A stretch of 64,000 nt of DNA from Bretschneidera sinensis (lineage: Eukaryota > Streptophyta > Magnoliopsida > Brassicales > Akaniaceae). Made by a program: the position numbers and the translations under genes. The stretch spans positions 36,172,001 through 36,236,000 of the forward strand of contig CM043698.1 in assembly GCA_023935145.1 (NCBI GenBank), given 5' to 3'. The notes under the pieces were generated by a model. The model did no database searches. It saw only the letters and a list, made by a program, of their open reading frames with translations, and was not told where the DNA came from. Position 1 is the first letter of the stretch. Each line of letters starts with the position of its first letter. Shown in pieces: positions 32,704 to 43,582 of this stretch.

Positions 32704-33404
32704 TGAATGCCGGTTCCTGCACCCAAAATCTCTAGAGAGAGAAAGAGGGCAAGAGAGAGAACGAAGCACAATGCTTTTGATTCTAGAACCAGCCTTTGTT
32801 TATTTGACTGGGAGTTTGCTGATAAAATGGAGTAAAACGTACGTATATCAGAGACCATCCACGGTTACGCTGAGTCCCCTTTTTGTCCCTCATGATTTTT
32901 CGATAATCCCAGCGGTGTCTTTTTTTTTGTTAAAATGAAACTCCGTTAGGTTCCTCTCATTTGCTATTTAAATTATTCTTTATTATTAAATTATTAAAAA
33001 ATTAATATTATATATATATATAGAGAGTTTAAAGGTTTTTTAAAAATATTTTTATATTTTTTTAAATAATTAAAATTAAACTTAAGTAAAAAAAAAATGA
33101 TAAGTGATTAAAGTTATAAGACGGGGAGAATATATGAAAACTTTACGTAAAAAAAAAATAAATCAAACCACCATAAACCAAGGGATTAAGCTTTTAAAAG
33201 TAAGATCTGATGATGGGATTTAAGAAAATTGTTTTAAAGAGATTTAAATAAATTTGATTTAAATATTTAATCATTAAAAATAATTTTATCAATAAATTAG
33301 TGTCTATTATTTGGATTAAAATGTTTATTTTTATTAAAAAAACAGGAGTAATAAATATTTATCATTTTTAGAGTTAATTTGTGTTAGGTTGAATTCAATA
33401 GTTT
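32704..33404. other. Intergenic, DDA1 promoter side
   Basis: DDA1 leader and AT-rich sequence with no supported gene; bases 33390-33404 are the left target-site copy of the SINE that follows. Confidence 0.6.
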
Positions 33405-33554
33405 GCCAACAAACACTTGGTTTAGTGATAAAAATTCGTCCATCTCGTTAGAAATATTTGGGTTTGAATCTCTCTATAAACATTTGTTTGGTTTAAACTT
33501 AAATTTTCATCGTACGGGTGACCAATCTTTTATTCATTTATACAAAAAAAAAAA
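33405..33554 (+). mobile_element. tRNA-derived SINE with target-site duplication
   Basis: 150-bp unit with decayed Pol III boxes: A box TGGTTTAGTGA (about 33418) and B box GGTTTGAATC (about 33470), and a terminal A-run (33543-33553). It is flanked by a 15-bp direct repeat with one mismatch: TGAATTCAATAGTTT (33390-33404) and TGAATTCAGTAGTTT (33555-33569). Box spacing, A tail and long target-site duplication together fit a LINE-mobilised SINE. Confidence 0.75.
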
Positions 33555-33569
33555 TGAATTCAGTAGTTT

Positions 33570-34442
33570 CCTATATTTAGCTTGTTATTGAAGTTTGATT
33601 GATTTATTAATAAGAAAATTATTTGTAAATAAGTTATAATGGAATTAAATAAAATTTACAAATCAACTCTTGTTTAACTCTTGACCTGAGCTTATATATA
33701 ATTACAAAAACACAATTACCCTCTATCTCTCTCCCCCTCTCGATTTCTTAATAAACGAGTCTTTTCTCTACTTTAAATTTTTATCCCCTTTTAAAATCAG
33801 ATTACTGAGAGAAAATCCTCAAAACCATTTCTTGTTTTCTTTTCTAACTCCCTTGACTGCTTTTCTCAATTTTAGCTAGTTACCTCAAGTGACTCATATC
33901 AGAGAAAATAGATTTGAAGTCTTCTCTTCAACCCCATCTTCTCCCTTTTGTTTTTTTTCTTCTTTATTCTTTTCATGCTTGCGTGTCACCGCTCCGTCGC
34001 TCATAAGGTAAGATGGGTTTTTTCCTTCTCCCCTTTTTTTATCTATTGCATATAAGCTGTCTTCAAACATGTTCCTCCTAGTACTTGGTGACTTTAGGAG
34101 GATTAAGCGTTCTATAAAAAAAATGACGAGCAAGTAAAAAAATTAATGGGATAAAAATTGTTATAAAATTATATAATATTAATTATCAATAAGTAAAAGT
34201 AAAAAATTAAATTAAATTTTAGTTGGTTTCAAACACAAATTTTTTTTCAATTCTACTATATTAAATATAAAAATTCATTTGTAATGAATTATAATTTTAT
34301 TTGAAAATGAAGTATGAATTTATTTACAAATTAATTATAATTTTAGTACATTTATAATTGAATTGAATTCCGTACTTAAGAAAATATCAATTGCCAAACG
34401 GAGTGTAAGAAAATATCAATTGGCGGAAGAAGTTAGATTACA
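33570..34442. other. AT-rich spacer with MITE-like block left of the LTR element
   Basis: The block about 34220-34440 (phrases CAAACACAAATTTT, TCAATTCTACTA, GGAGTGTAAGAAAATATC) has a diverged counterpart at about 37360-37545 on the other side of the LTR element. No gene supported. Confidence 0.5.
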
Positions 34443-35003
34443 TGTGATGGAGCCCACAAAACACACATCCAATAAAATGTCTACACGTGGAATCTGACAC
34501 CACCAATTGGACTATGACACGTGTCAAGCCTCCTCAACCTGGCCAAGCACACGTGGAATGGGCAGCTCACACAACCTCCACGTCAGGGCGTGATTAACGC
34601 GCCTAACTCCCTCTAGAGCACGTGACCCCCTGGCACACTCAACACTCTGAACACGCGATTAAGATTTATCTCTGAAGCTCAGAATCGCAGGAGCATGGCC
34701 ATACCTCCCCCACGTGCGCGGCCTCCACTCAGAGGACTACAAATATCCTGAGGTACGCGAGTCTAAGGGGAAGATTTTTTTTGGATATTCACAATTATCT
34801 ATTTGCACTTAAGCCGTTTTAGATTTAATCCTCGGCCTCGACCCCCTCTCAAGCCCTCGTTCTAACTTAAGCATTGGAGCACCCTCAGAGGTCTCCTCCT
34901 CCCCTCCTTCCGAGGATTTTAGTTCACCTCTGTTACCTGTGCAGGGCCAAGGCCACATCAGCACCAAGGCCACGTCAGCAGTAGCAATTTTTCGGCATCA
35001 ACA
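34443..35003 (+). repeat. 5' LTR of the non-autonomous element
   Basis: 561 bp, TG...CA ends. U3 carries repeated ACGT cores (CACGTGG, GACACGTGTC, CCACGTCA, GCACGTGA, CCACGTGC). The TATA-like ACAAATATCC (about 34739) is degraded compared with the 3' copy. Confidence 0.93.
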
Positions 35004-35004
35004 G

Positions 35005-35023
35005 ATTGGCGCTGTCTTTGGGA
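35005..35023 (+). other. Primer-binding site of the non-autonomous LTR element
   Basis: ATTGGCGCTGTCTTTGGGA starts two bases after the LTR end and resembles the TTGGCGCC-type primer site common in plant gypsy elements. Confidence 0.8.
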
Positions 35024-35127
35024 AATCACCATCTCTCGCTAAATAGTAGAAGTGAAGAAATCTAAAGAACTCATCTGTTGCAATGCCAAGCCATCCGACA
35101 CCATGTTGCACACTTTGGAGTTTCGGG

Positions 35128-35762
35128 TGCACACTACCAAGCCGTAGTGCGCATGCCCCTGTCCGAGCGGTTGCTAAGTGTGCATGGCCGAGCGCCGTAG
35201 TGCACACCTCCCTATCTGAGCCGTTGCTAAGTGTGCACGGTCTAGTGCTGTAGTGCGCATGCCCTTGTCCGAGCAGTTGCTAAGTGTGCACGATTGAGCG
35301 CCGTAGTGCATACATCCCTGTCCGAGCCGTTGCTGAGTGTGCACGGCCGAGCGTCGTAGTGCGCATGCCCCTGTCCGAGTGGTTGCTAAGTGTGCACGGC
35401 CAAGTGCCGTAGTGCACACGTCCCTGTTCTGAGCCGTTGCTAAGTGTGCACGGTTGAGCGTCGTAGTGCACATGCCCATGTTCGAGCCGTTGCTAAGTGT
35501 GCACAGCTGAGTGCCATAGTGCACACGTCCCTGTTCGAGCCGTTGCTAAGTGTGCACGGTCGAGCGCTATAGTGCGCATGCCTCTGTTCGAGCCGTTGCT
35601 AAGTGTGCACGGCCGAGCACTATAGTGCGCACGTCCCTGTCCGAGCCGTTGTTAAGTGTGCACGGTCGAGCGCCGTAGTGCATACAGGCCGAGCACCATA
35701 GTGCGCACGTCCCTATCCGAGCCGTTGTTAAGTGTGCATGACCGAGCGTCGTAGTGCACACC
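35128..35762 (+). repeat. Tandem array 1: 53-bp units in 106-bp dimers
   Basis: About 12 units of GAGCCGTTGCTAAGTGTGCA plus a GGCCGAGCGCCGTAGTGC half. Successive units alternate in the last 15 bases between a CGCATGCCCCTGTCC form and a CACACGTCCCTGTTC form, giving a higher-order dimer. Confidence 0.9.
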
Positions 35763-36190
35763 GGCCGAGCAAAGGCATATGTGTGCACACCCTCGGCCTC
35801 ATCCTAGCAACAGTGCACACTAGTGCACACAGGCCGAGCATCAATGCGCATGACCAAGCTATGGTGCGCACACCCAAGGCCGAGCAAAGGCATATGTGTG
35901 CACACCCTCGGCCTCGTCCTAGCAACAGTGCACACTAGTGCACACAGGCCAAGCATCAGTGCGCACTAGTGCGCATGACCAAGCTATGATGTGCACACCC
36001 AAAGCCGAGCAAAGGCATATGTGTGCACACCCTCGGCCTCGTCCCAGCAACAGTGCACACTAGTGCACACAGGCCGAGCATCAGTGCGCACTAGTGCGCA
36101 CACCCAAGGCCGAGTAAAGGCATATGTGTGCACTCCCTCGGCCTCGACCCAACATTAATGCACATAGGTCGAGCATCAATGCGGCAGAGC
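35763..36190 (+). repeat. Tandem array 2: 105-125-bp units
   Basis: About 3.7 copies starting at GTGTGCACACCCTCGGCCTC (35781, 35896, 36021, 36126). Each contains CAACAGTGCACACTAGTGCA and GGCCGAGCATCA. Period differences come from gain or loss of a GCGCACTAGTGCGCATGACC-like segment. Confidence 0.88.
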
Positions 36191-36670
36191 GCATGAGTTG
36201 TTTGTCATACCCTCGGCAAGGCATCTCTAAGTCCGAGGCCGAGCGTATGAGCTACTTGTCATACACTCGACCAGGTATCTCCAATGCCGAGCGTGTGAGC
36301 TGCTTATCATACCCTCGGCCAGGCATCTTCAAGTCCGAGGCCGAGCGTATGAGCTGCTTGTGATACACTCGGCCAGGTATCTCCAAGGCCGAGCGTGTGA
36401 GCTGCTTGTCATACCCTCGGCCAGGCATCTCCAAGTCCGAGGCCGAGCGTATGAGCTACTTGTCATACGCTGGGCCAGGTATCTCCAAGGCCGAGCGTGT
36501 GAGTTGCTTGTCATACCCTCGGCCAGGCATCTCCAAGCCCGGGGCCGAGTGTATGAGTTGCTTGTCATACGCTCGGCCAGGTATCTCCAAGGCCGAGCGT
36601 ATGAGCTGCTTGTCATACCCTCGGCCAGGCATCTCCAAGTCCGAGGCCTAGCGTATGAGCTGCTTACGCC
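36191..36670 (+). repeat. Tandem array 3: alternating 48- and 54-bp units (102-bp dimer)
   Basis: Units of the form GAGCGTATGAGCTGCTTGTC..CTCGGCCAGGTATCTCCAAG alternate with a version that adds a CCGAGG insertion. About 4.5 dimers. Because 102 is divisible by three, stop-free frames run through the array on both strands; these are a by-product of the period, not evidence of a protein. Confidence 0.9.
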
Positions 36671-36773
36671 CGGCCAAGAAAGGTGCTAGCTACCAACCTC
36701 CTAAATCTCTTAAGTATGAACGCTCGGCCACGGCACCAACATCACGTTTTACTTCCTCAAGGCACAAGTACCT

Positions 36774-36790
36774 GAGGAAGTGGGGGGGCC
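36774..36790 (+). other. Polypurine tract of the non-autonomous LTR element
   Basis: GAGGAAGTGGGGGGGCC immediately precedes the 3' LTR, as expected for plus-strand priming. Confidence 0.85.
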
Positions 36791-37351
36791 TGTGATGGAG
36801 CCCACAAAACACACATCCAATAAAACGTCTACACATGGAATCTAAAACCACCAATTAGACTATAACACGTGTCAAGCCTCCTTAGCCTGGCCAAGCACAC
36901 GTGGAACGGGCAGCTCACACAACCTCCACGTCAGGGTGTGATTAACGCATCTAACTCCTTTTGGAGCACGCGACCCCCTGGCACACTCAACACTCTGAAC
37001 ACGGGATTAAGATTTCTCTCTGAAGCCCGGGATCGCAGAAACAGGGCCATACCTCCCCCACGTGGGTGGCCTCCACTCAGAGACCTATAAATATCCTGAG
37101 GTATGCAAGTCTAAGGGGAATATTTTTTTTGGATATTCACACTTATCTGTTTGCACTTAAGCCGTTTTAGATTTAATCCTTGGCTTCGATCCCCTCTCAA
37201 GCCCTCGTTCTAACTTAAGCATCGGAGCACCCTCGGAGGTCTCCCCCTCCCCTCCTTCCGAGGGTTTTAGTTCACCTCTGTTACCTGTACAAGGCCAAGG
37301 CCACATCAGCACCAAGGCCACATCAGCAGTAGCAATTTTTCGGCATCAACA
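36791..37351 (+). repeat. 3' LTR of the non-autonomous element
   Basis: 561 bp, matching the 5' copy along its length. It retains a good TATAAATA at 37086-37093 within U3, which marks the probable transcription start region for this family. Confidence 0.93.
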
Positions 37352-37550
37352 ATATGATATCTTTAATCATTGTAAACACAAAATTCATTTCAATTCTACT
37401 GTTTAAATAAGATTATATTAAACATTAAATTCATTTGAGTTCATTTATAAATGAATAATCAACTGAATTCAAAATTTAAATTCATATTAAACTGAGTGTA
37501 AAAAAAATCAATTGTAGCGTAAGAAAAGATTGATTATAGTTTCGGTTGAA

Positions 37551-37640
37551 TGGTTTAAGGGGCCATATAAGCTCTTGTATGAAATAACATGAGTTCAAAT
37601 CCCGCCGCATTTATATTGTTATTTTATTTTTATTAATTAA
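37551..37640 (+). mobile_element. Short SINE-like tRNA-derived sequence
   Basis: A box TGGTTTAAGGGG (37551) and B box GTTCAAATCC (37593) match Pol III consensus with about 40 bp spacing, followed by a T-rich end. It does not fold as a tRNA cloverleaf. No target-site duplication found. Confidence 0.4.
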
Positions 37641-39124
37641 TATTACTGCATTTAATTGATACTAAAATGATACCCAACTTATAAAGCAAATAACAAATTT
37701 GTATGTCCACTTAAAAAACCCGACATCAATTTATGGTCATACGATGTTTGTGTTCAGTTTTAAATTGAATTTTTTTTTTAAATTTATTAAAAACATAATC
37801 AAATTAAATCAAAATTTATTAAATATTAATTAATAAGTGATTTGATTTAATTTAATTAAGTTTGTTTCTATGCATTGCTCTTCAACCATACTCTAACGTG
37901 GATCTTGTTAATTTTCCCCATTAGCTCTGTATCAAGCGGGTTAACCATGAAATACTAATCACCACATATGGATTAACCATGAAATGTTTGTTCAATCATA
38001 AAACAATTGAAATCTATTCTCTCTGTATTGAATTTGTGGGATTTCTCTCTGCTGCAAATATACAGTCTTTTTATTTTATTTTTTGTGCTTGTTCAGCTTA
38101 ATCAATGCAAAGATTGAACCCAAATTGTTACTTGTAAATGCATTTCACCTTTTTTTTTTTTAAATATTTCTTCTTGATTTGAGTAAACAATTTGAAGTTT
38201 TTTCTTTAGTCTCATGTTTTTCCAGAATCTACAAAATTGTTGGTTCATGAAAAAGAAGCGAGTTTATTGATGAAAGAGGTTGTTTGAGACGGAAACTTTT
38301 AGGTGTATCGGATATATTTGCATTAAGTGTATATCAATTGTTAATCAAAACAAAAAAAATCATTACTTTTTTTGGATGAATGGTTGTCATACATTTAGTG
38401 CATTTAAAAATTTTCGATTTGAGATAAAATAGTTTGATTAAATTTTCCTTTAATAAATTTTAAGATTAAACCTCAGGTTTTTGAAAGGAAAAAATTTATA
38501 TTACAAATTTCCCTCACATTTTCTTTAAATAATTTTTTCTTCATATTTTTCACGATAACCAAACAGAAAAAAAAATCATTCTTTATATATATATTTTTAT
38601 CTAAACAGAGCCTGAGAATTTGATTGGAGAAATTCAAAATAGAGTAAAATTTTTTTATTTGTTCGAGTCTAAATCATTGAATTTAAGAGTTAAAAATTTT
38701 ATCGATATTTTTAAAAAACTTTAATGATAATATCAATATAAACATTAAATTTAAAAATTAATATTATCAATAAAAATTTTAAAATTATAAATAAAATTTT
38801 TAATTAATCTAAAATTAATGATTTAGACTGAGAGAAGAAAAAAAAAATCACGGTGGCAGAGATTATGGTAAACGGTGAAGCAAACAACACCTCCAAAAAA
38901 ATAAAAATGGTGCGCCGCACACTTGTCCCGCCTTCAATACACTCTACAGTGCGTACACGTGTCCTTGATTGCCTCACGTTTGTCGCCCCTCATCGTTGGT
39001 AATGCCACCTCACCAAACCAAAAACCCCAAACGCACAAACGCACCTGTCGATCAAAAAAGTCAAGTCCGCCAAACACCATCTCTCACACTTTCGCTATAA
39101 TAAACCTTGTGGTGCGCACTGCGC
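37641..39124. other. Intergenic, AT-rich, then 6PGL promoter and leader
   Basis: AT-rich until about 38900, where composition rises to C-rich plant 5' leader sequence. No other gene supported. Confidence 0.6.
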
Positions 39125-42100
39125 ATGGCCTCCTCTCATCTCTCTCTCTCCGCACCTCTCCGTACACTCATCTCATCGTCCGCGCGAAGACTGTCTTGTA
39201 ATAAACCCTACTGTTCGCTAGTACGTAAGAGGATCGGTCGCTCGGTCGGATTCAAGGGGGTTTCCGTGGTTAGCTCGAATCCCAAGAGATTTGGTTGCGG
39301 GACGAAAGCGTTGGTGGCTGGGATGGCGACCGAGAAGAGCAAAGGGAAGAAGGTGGAGGTGTTCGATAGCGAGGAGGATCTGGCGGTGTCTTTGGCCAAA
39401 TACACCGCTGATCTATCTGATAAGTTCGCCAAAGAGAGAGGCGCTTTTACCGTCGTTTTGTCCGGTGGTTCCCTCATCAAGTCACTCAGGTAACGCACAT
39501 TATATTTTCTTATTTGATTTCAAAACTTAATTTCATTCTAACTTAGTATTTTTGCGTAATTTTGTAATGGTCTGTTTGGTTTGTTTTAAATGATCGGAAA
39601 TGGGAAGGAATTTACCTTTTTTCATCAGATTTTTCTTTGGCTAAGATCATTGTGACTAAATTGTGCTCCTAATCGGTCTTGATTGCTCGAATGACGATAG
39701 TTCTTTTAATTTTTAATTTGGAAATATACAAGCCAGAGTGATAGTTTTTTTTTATTTGGTTTCTTTGCTACTAATAAAAGGTAAAAGAGTTAACATTATG
39801 GGTTTGTTATATATGGATGATACCGGGAAATGTTTTTTTATTAGTTGATTTTGGAATTTCAGGAAATTAGTGGAACCACCTTATGTTGATTCAGTGGATT
39901 GGTCGAGATGGCATGTTTTCTGGGTCGACGAGAGGGTTGTTCCCAAGGATCATGTAGACAGTAACTACAAACTAGCATACGATGGTTTTCTCTCAAGGGT
40001 ATAAGTTTTATTCTTATGGCTTAAAGAATCATAAATCCATATTCTGTGGTTATTTTTATTGCTTTACCATTGTTATGGGCTTTTGCTATGTACATTTTTT
40101 TTCGTAGAATTGAGTGGCACATTTTATTTTAGTTAGTTTTGAAATTGCGGAGGCATTACTTAGCATCTAATAAGTTCTTTTCTTGCTATCTTAAGCAAAA
40201 TTGCTATATCATAAAGTGATGCCTTAGAGTTGAGCATTCGAAGAAATTTTGAGCTCATACTGAAGCTAATGACATTTAATTAGGTTTGAGAAATAAAGAG
40301 ATGCCACTGTTTTTTATTTTCATTGTTAAGTCACAGTTGATTGTTGCTCTTCCCTTAAGATGTCTACATTCACAAAGTTGGCTTAATACATGAGATTTTT
40401 CACAATAGCACAATAAGGTGATTCAGTCTCTAAGAGATATCCAAAAATACTCAAAATGGTTGGTCATTGAGTAGTGACTTGATTTCTTTTCTTTTTCTCC
40501 TTTGTGAATGATGGTAATTAGACTCCAGCCCCTACTCTCTACAAATGTCTTTTCCTCCATTCTACTAATGCTATTGGTGATTTGCAAGCTGCATGTAGAT
40601 ACTTGGTAATAAGATACCTGGTGATTTAGAAATGAGTCTTAGTTGAAGTGCAATGGATTCTTGTTAAATTGGTAATCTTGAATAGCGCTACAAAAAAAAG
40701 CTTTTAGATGCTGAACAAACCGCCTCTATAAGTCAAAATTCTGCCTCTAAAAGTTTTAAGAGGCAGAAAAATTCTGCCACAGAACTGTCTCTACTAATGC
40801 CGACTCTAAAAGAGCATCTAGCAGCCTCTAAATATAGAGGCACAAATGTCCTGCGTCAAAACTGTTATATTGGTAGAATTTTTAATTTTAGAGGCTGAAA
40901 TAAACGCCTATGTAACTTGGAAAAAACTGAAAGTTACTTTTGAGCCAGTTTATGCCTGCCTTCGATGTGATGTATTCTGACCTTCACAGTTGCTTTTTAT
41001 CTTGTTGCCTGTGACATGATTTAAAAAAAAATGTTTCGTTTAGATTCACAGAATCAAAATTTAAACGACACTGTAGAAATATATATTGCATTATATTGTC
41101 ATTACTAATAATCATATAGTAACTATGCTTTCATTTCAACTGTACAAAAAATTACAAAGAATCTACCTATAGAGCATAACAACGTATATTTGTTTACGAA
41201 AAAATTCTGAACATCTATAGTGCCAAATCGATTTTTTTTTATCATTAATCATGTAGCATTGGAGTCAATGGGTCATGCATGTCATCGAAAATGAGTATAA
41301 TTTTTCGCATTGAACATTCACCACCGAGATATCTACAGAGTTGACATAAGGGTAGAAGTTAAAGTCTTGCATTCAGCTAGTCATGTACTTTTTTGTTCTC
41401 TCACATACCCTGTATTTCCTCATTTGTGAATCCCATCAAGAGCCTCATAGAATCAATATATCCAGTGCTGAGCTTAAGAGACTACTAGATTAGTACCGTA
41501 TCCTCGCAATTCTTTGTTCTTAATCTACAAGCAAACAGTAAACAATTTATCATATCTTCTATTTCTTCTTTACCTGTAATAACAATTGCAGATTTAAAAA
41601 AGAAACAAATTTCAATTTGTACTATAAACATTGCAGAAGGAACATCAAATATGCTAAACTTAGATCATCTGCTCAACTTAGAAAGGGTTAAGAAAACCAA
41701 TCTAGCATCAAAATTGTTGACATAATATATAAATAAAAAAAAATATGTTCTAGTAAGACCAAATAAGCCATTTGTAGTATGACAGAAGCTAAGCCTTTAG
41801 AAGACAAAATGGTATGGCCTAATTAAATCTCTTCCCAACATAGAAATCCAAACAGCTATATATATTCATTGATCACGCGTTTCTAATATGAAGAATATAT
41901 CATATGACATGGTGAATGAGCACTTGAAACAAAATAGAAAAAAGATATATCTAGAGATTTCCCGAAATGCTCTCAAGCATAGTTATTATAATCTTACGAT
42001 TCACGATTCACGATTCGATTCAATTAAGGACATAAACGATTCGAATCGGTGTGCTGAATCTAAGTTAATCCTGAATCAGTGTCGAACCTACAATTCAATA

Positions 42101-43582
42101 CGATTTGTTTCGCTTCGATTCGATTCGTACGATTCACCCGATTTAATAAAATTTTAATTTTTTTTTTTTATAGAAACAAGGTTTAATGCAAGAAGTTTAG
42201 AGCTAAAATAAACATAGTTCAGTAGTTTTTCTCTTTCATAAGTTAATCTAGAAATTTAGGATTCTAAAACTTTCTGTGATGAAACAAACAAGCCCATATA
42301 GCATTCATACCTTTGATTTCAATCCATAATAGTATTAAGTATAGTAATACTATTATTTTATTTTATTACTTTATTACATTATTTGTTATGTTATGCTATG
42401 TTAGTTGTTAGTTGTTAGCAAATTATTATGTGACTATAATATGTTAATTAGAGTAGGTCATGGTAGACAAACGTTTTTCCAATTGGTCACGTGATCGTTC
42501 AATATATGTCAAAATATTTCACTTTTAATGTATATTGTTTATTTTACATGTATACATGTCAATTTAAATTGATTTAAGAATTAATACTGAATCTTACGAT
42601 TCGATTTTTGAAATTCACAAAATCGAGAATCGAGATTTCGATTCATGATTCGATTCTCGATTTGACAACTATGCTCTCAAGGATACAGAAACAGCCAATG
42701 CTCAACAAAGTCATCTATTAGAAATTTAGAACAGGCCATGCACATGCAGAAACAACCAATGCAACTAATCAATACTTCGGTTACTAACAGAAAGAAGAAG
42801 TCAGATCTTCTTTTTCAATAGAATAACATGAAGCAGTAAACTGTACATGTTGTGATACAAGAATGATTTGTTATTTCTAGTGCATGAAAATTCACTTCCA
42901 TTAGTAATTATATAAATCTGTTTGAACGGTAATATGGCAACCACATGTGGTCTTGCATTCTCATGATTTGCATATGAATAGCAGTGTTTAAGAGTTGAGC
43001 TTAAAATTCAGGAATATGACCCCCTCCCTCTCTTTATGGCTATTCCATTTGAAAAAGTGAGTAGGTTAAACTTATTGTGCCCTAAGAACTTTTATTTTGC
43101 TCCCACTCCCCCTTCAGGTACCTATTCTACCTGGTAATGTCTATGCCATCAATGATGCGCTGTCGGCTGAGGGTGCGGCTAATGATTATGAGACCTGCCT
43201 TAGACAATTGGTTAAGAGTAAGGTGGTTGACACATCAGCTTCCAGTGGGTTTCCAAAGTTTGATCTCATGCTTTTGGGCATGGGCCCAGATGGACATGTA
43301 GCTTCTCTATTTCCGGGGCATCCTCTTGTCAACGAGAGTGAGAAATGGGTTACATTCATCAGGGACTCACCAAAACCACCTCCAGAGAGAATCACTTACA
43401 CTTTTCCTGTTATTAACTCATCCGCATACATTGCACTTGTGGTATGTGGTGCTGGTAAAGCTGGTCCAGTGCATGCAGCATTGGGAGATAGTCAGAACTC
43501 TGATTTGCTGCCTGTTCAAATCGTTTCACCTGAAGGGGATTTGTGTTGGTTTTTGGATAAAGATGCAGCTTCAAAGCTTTAG
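39125..43582 (+). CDS. PGL3: 6-phosphogluconolactonase, chloroplastic (PGL3-like)
   Basis: Hydrolyses 6-phosphogluconolactone, second step of the oxidative pentose-phosphate pathway; the plastid isoform is essential in Arabidopsis (EMB2024). Exons: 39125-39489, 39863-39998, 43118-43582 (TAG); phases close and give 321 aa. Residues 1-65 form a Ser/Arg-rich transit peptide starting MASSHLSLSAP. The mature domain shows VEVFDSEEDLA, the phosphate-site FTVVLSGGSLIKSLR, WHVFWVDERVVPKDHVDSNY, LLGMGPDGHVASLFPGHPL and RITYTFPVINSSAYIALVV. The start at 39125 is preferred to the in-frame ATG 18 bp upstream because it gives a typical MASS transit-peptide start. Intron 2 is 3.1 kb and holds two transposon-derived sequences. 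The frame is intact, so this copy looks functional. Confidence 0.95.
40686..40960. mobile_element. Possible CACTA-type element end in PGL3 intron 2
   Basis: CGCTACAAAAAAAAG resembles a CACTA terminus (CACTACAA) with one change, followed by several GCCTCTAAAA/TTTTAGAGGC words in both orientations, like CACTA subterminal repeats. No matching opposite end seen, so it may be a fragment. Confidence 0.4.
41978..42673. mobile_element. hAT-like non-autonomous element in PGL3 intron 2
   Basis: 696 bp with ends CATAGTT and AACTATG, extended inverted similarity rich in GATTCGATT words, and a perfect 8-bp target-site duplication CTCTCAAG (41970-41977 and 42674-42681). Non-coding interior. Eight-base duplication suggests hAT; a 9-bp reading including the shared G would suggest Mutator instead. 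Confidence 0.8.

Larger units (their letters stand above)
34443..37351 (+). mobile_element. Non-autonomous LTR retroelement with tandem-repeat interior
   Basis: 2,909 bp. Two 561-bp LTRs (34443-35003, 36791-37351) both start TGTGATGGAG and end CATCAACA. A primer-binding site ATTGGCGCTGTCTTTGGGA (35005) adjoins the left LTR, and a polypurine tract GAGGAAGTGGGGGGGCC (36774-36790) adjoins the right LTR, so strand is plus. The 1.8-kb interior has no gag or pol similarity and consists almost wholly of three tandem-repeat families. It must have been mobilised by a partner element, probably gypsy type judging from the primer site. LTRs differ at roughly 7% of positions by my count. No matching target-site duplication (TTACA versus ATATG). 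Confidence 0.92.

Noticed and set aside
34998..35938. His/Cys/Thr-rich open frames across array 1
   Set aside because: Repeat-driven frames with MHYGAQ-like periodicity, no domain and no promoter context beyond the LTR.
35128..36670. CRISPR-like array
   Set aside because: Units are contiguous with no unique spacers, sit between two LTRs, and the genome is a plant.
36124..36689. Several overlapping open frames of 60-109 codons on both strands with repeated 34-residue units
   Set aside because: They follow from the 102-bp dimer being divisible by three and lacking stops. They occur on both strands, lack plausible starts and lie inside a non-coding LTR element.
34443..37351. Retrozyme (hammerhead-ribozyme LTR element)
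   Set aside because: I found no CTGATGA...GAAA hammerhead core in the LTRs, and the LTRs and total length are larger than usual for retrozymes.
37551..37640. Functional tRNA gene
   Set aside because: A and B boxes are present but no acceptor or anticodon stem pairing is visible; better explained as SINE-like.
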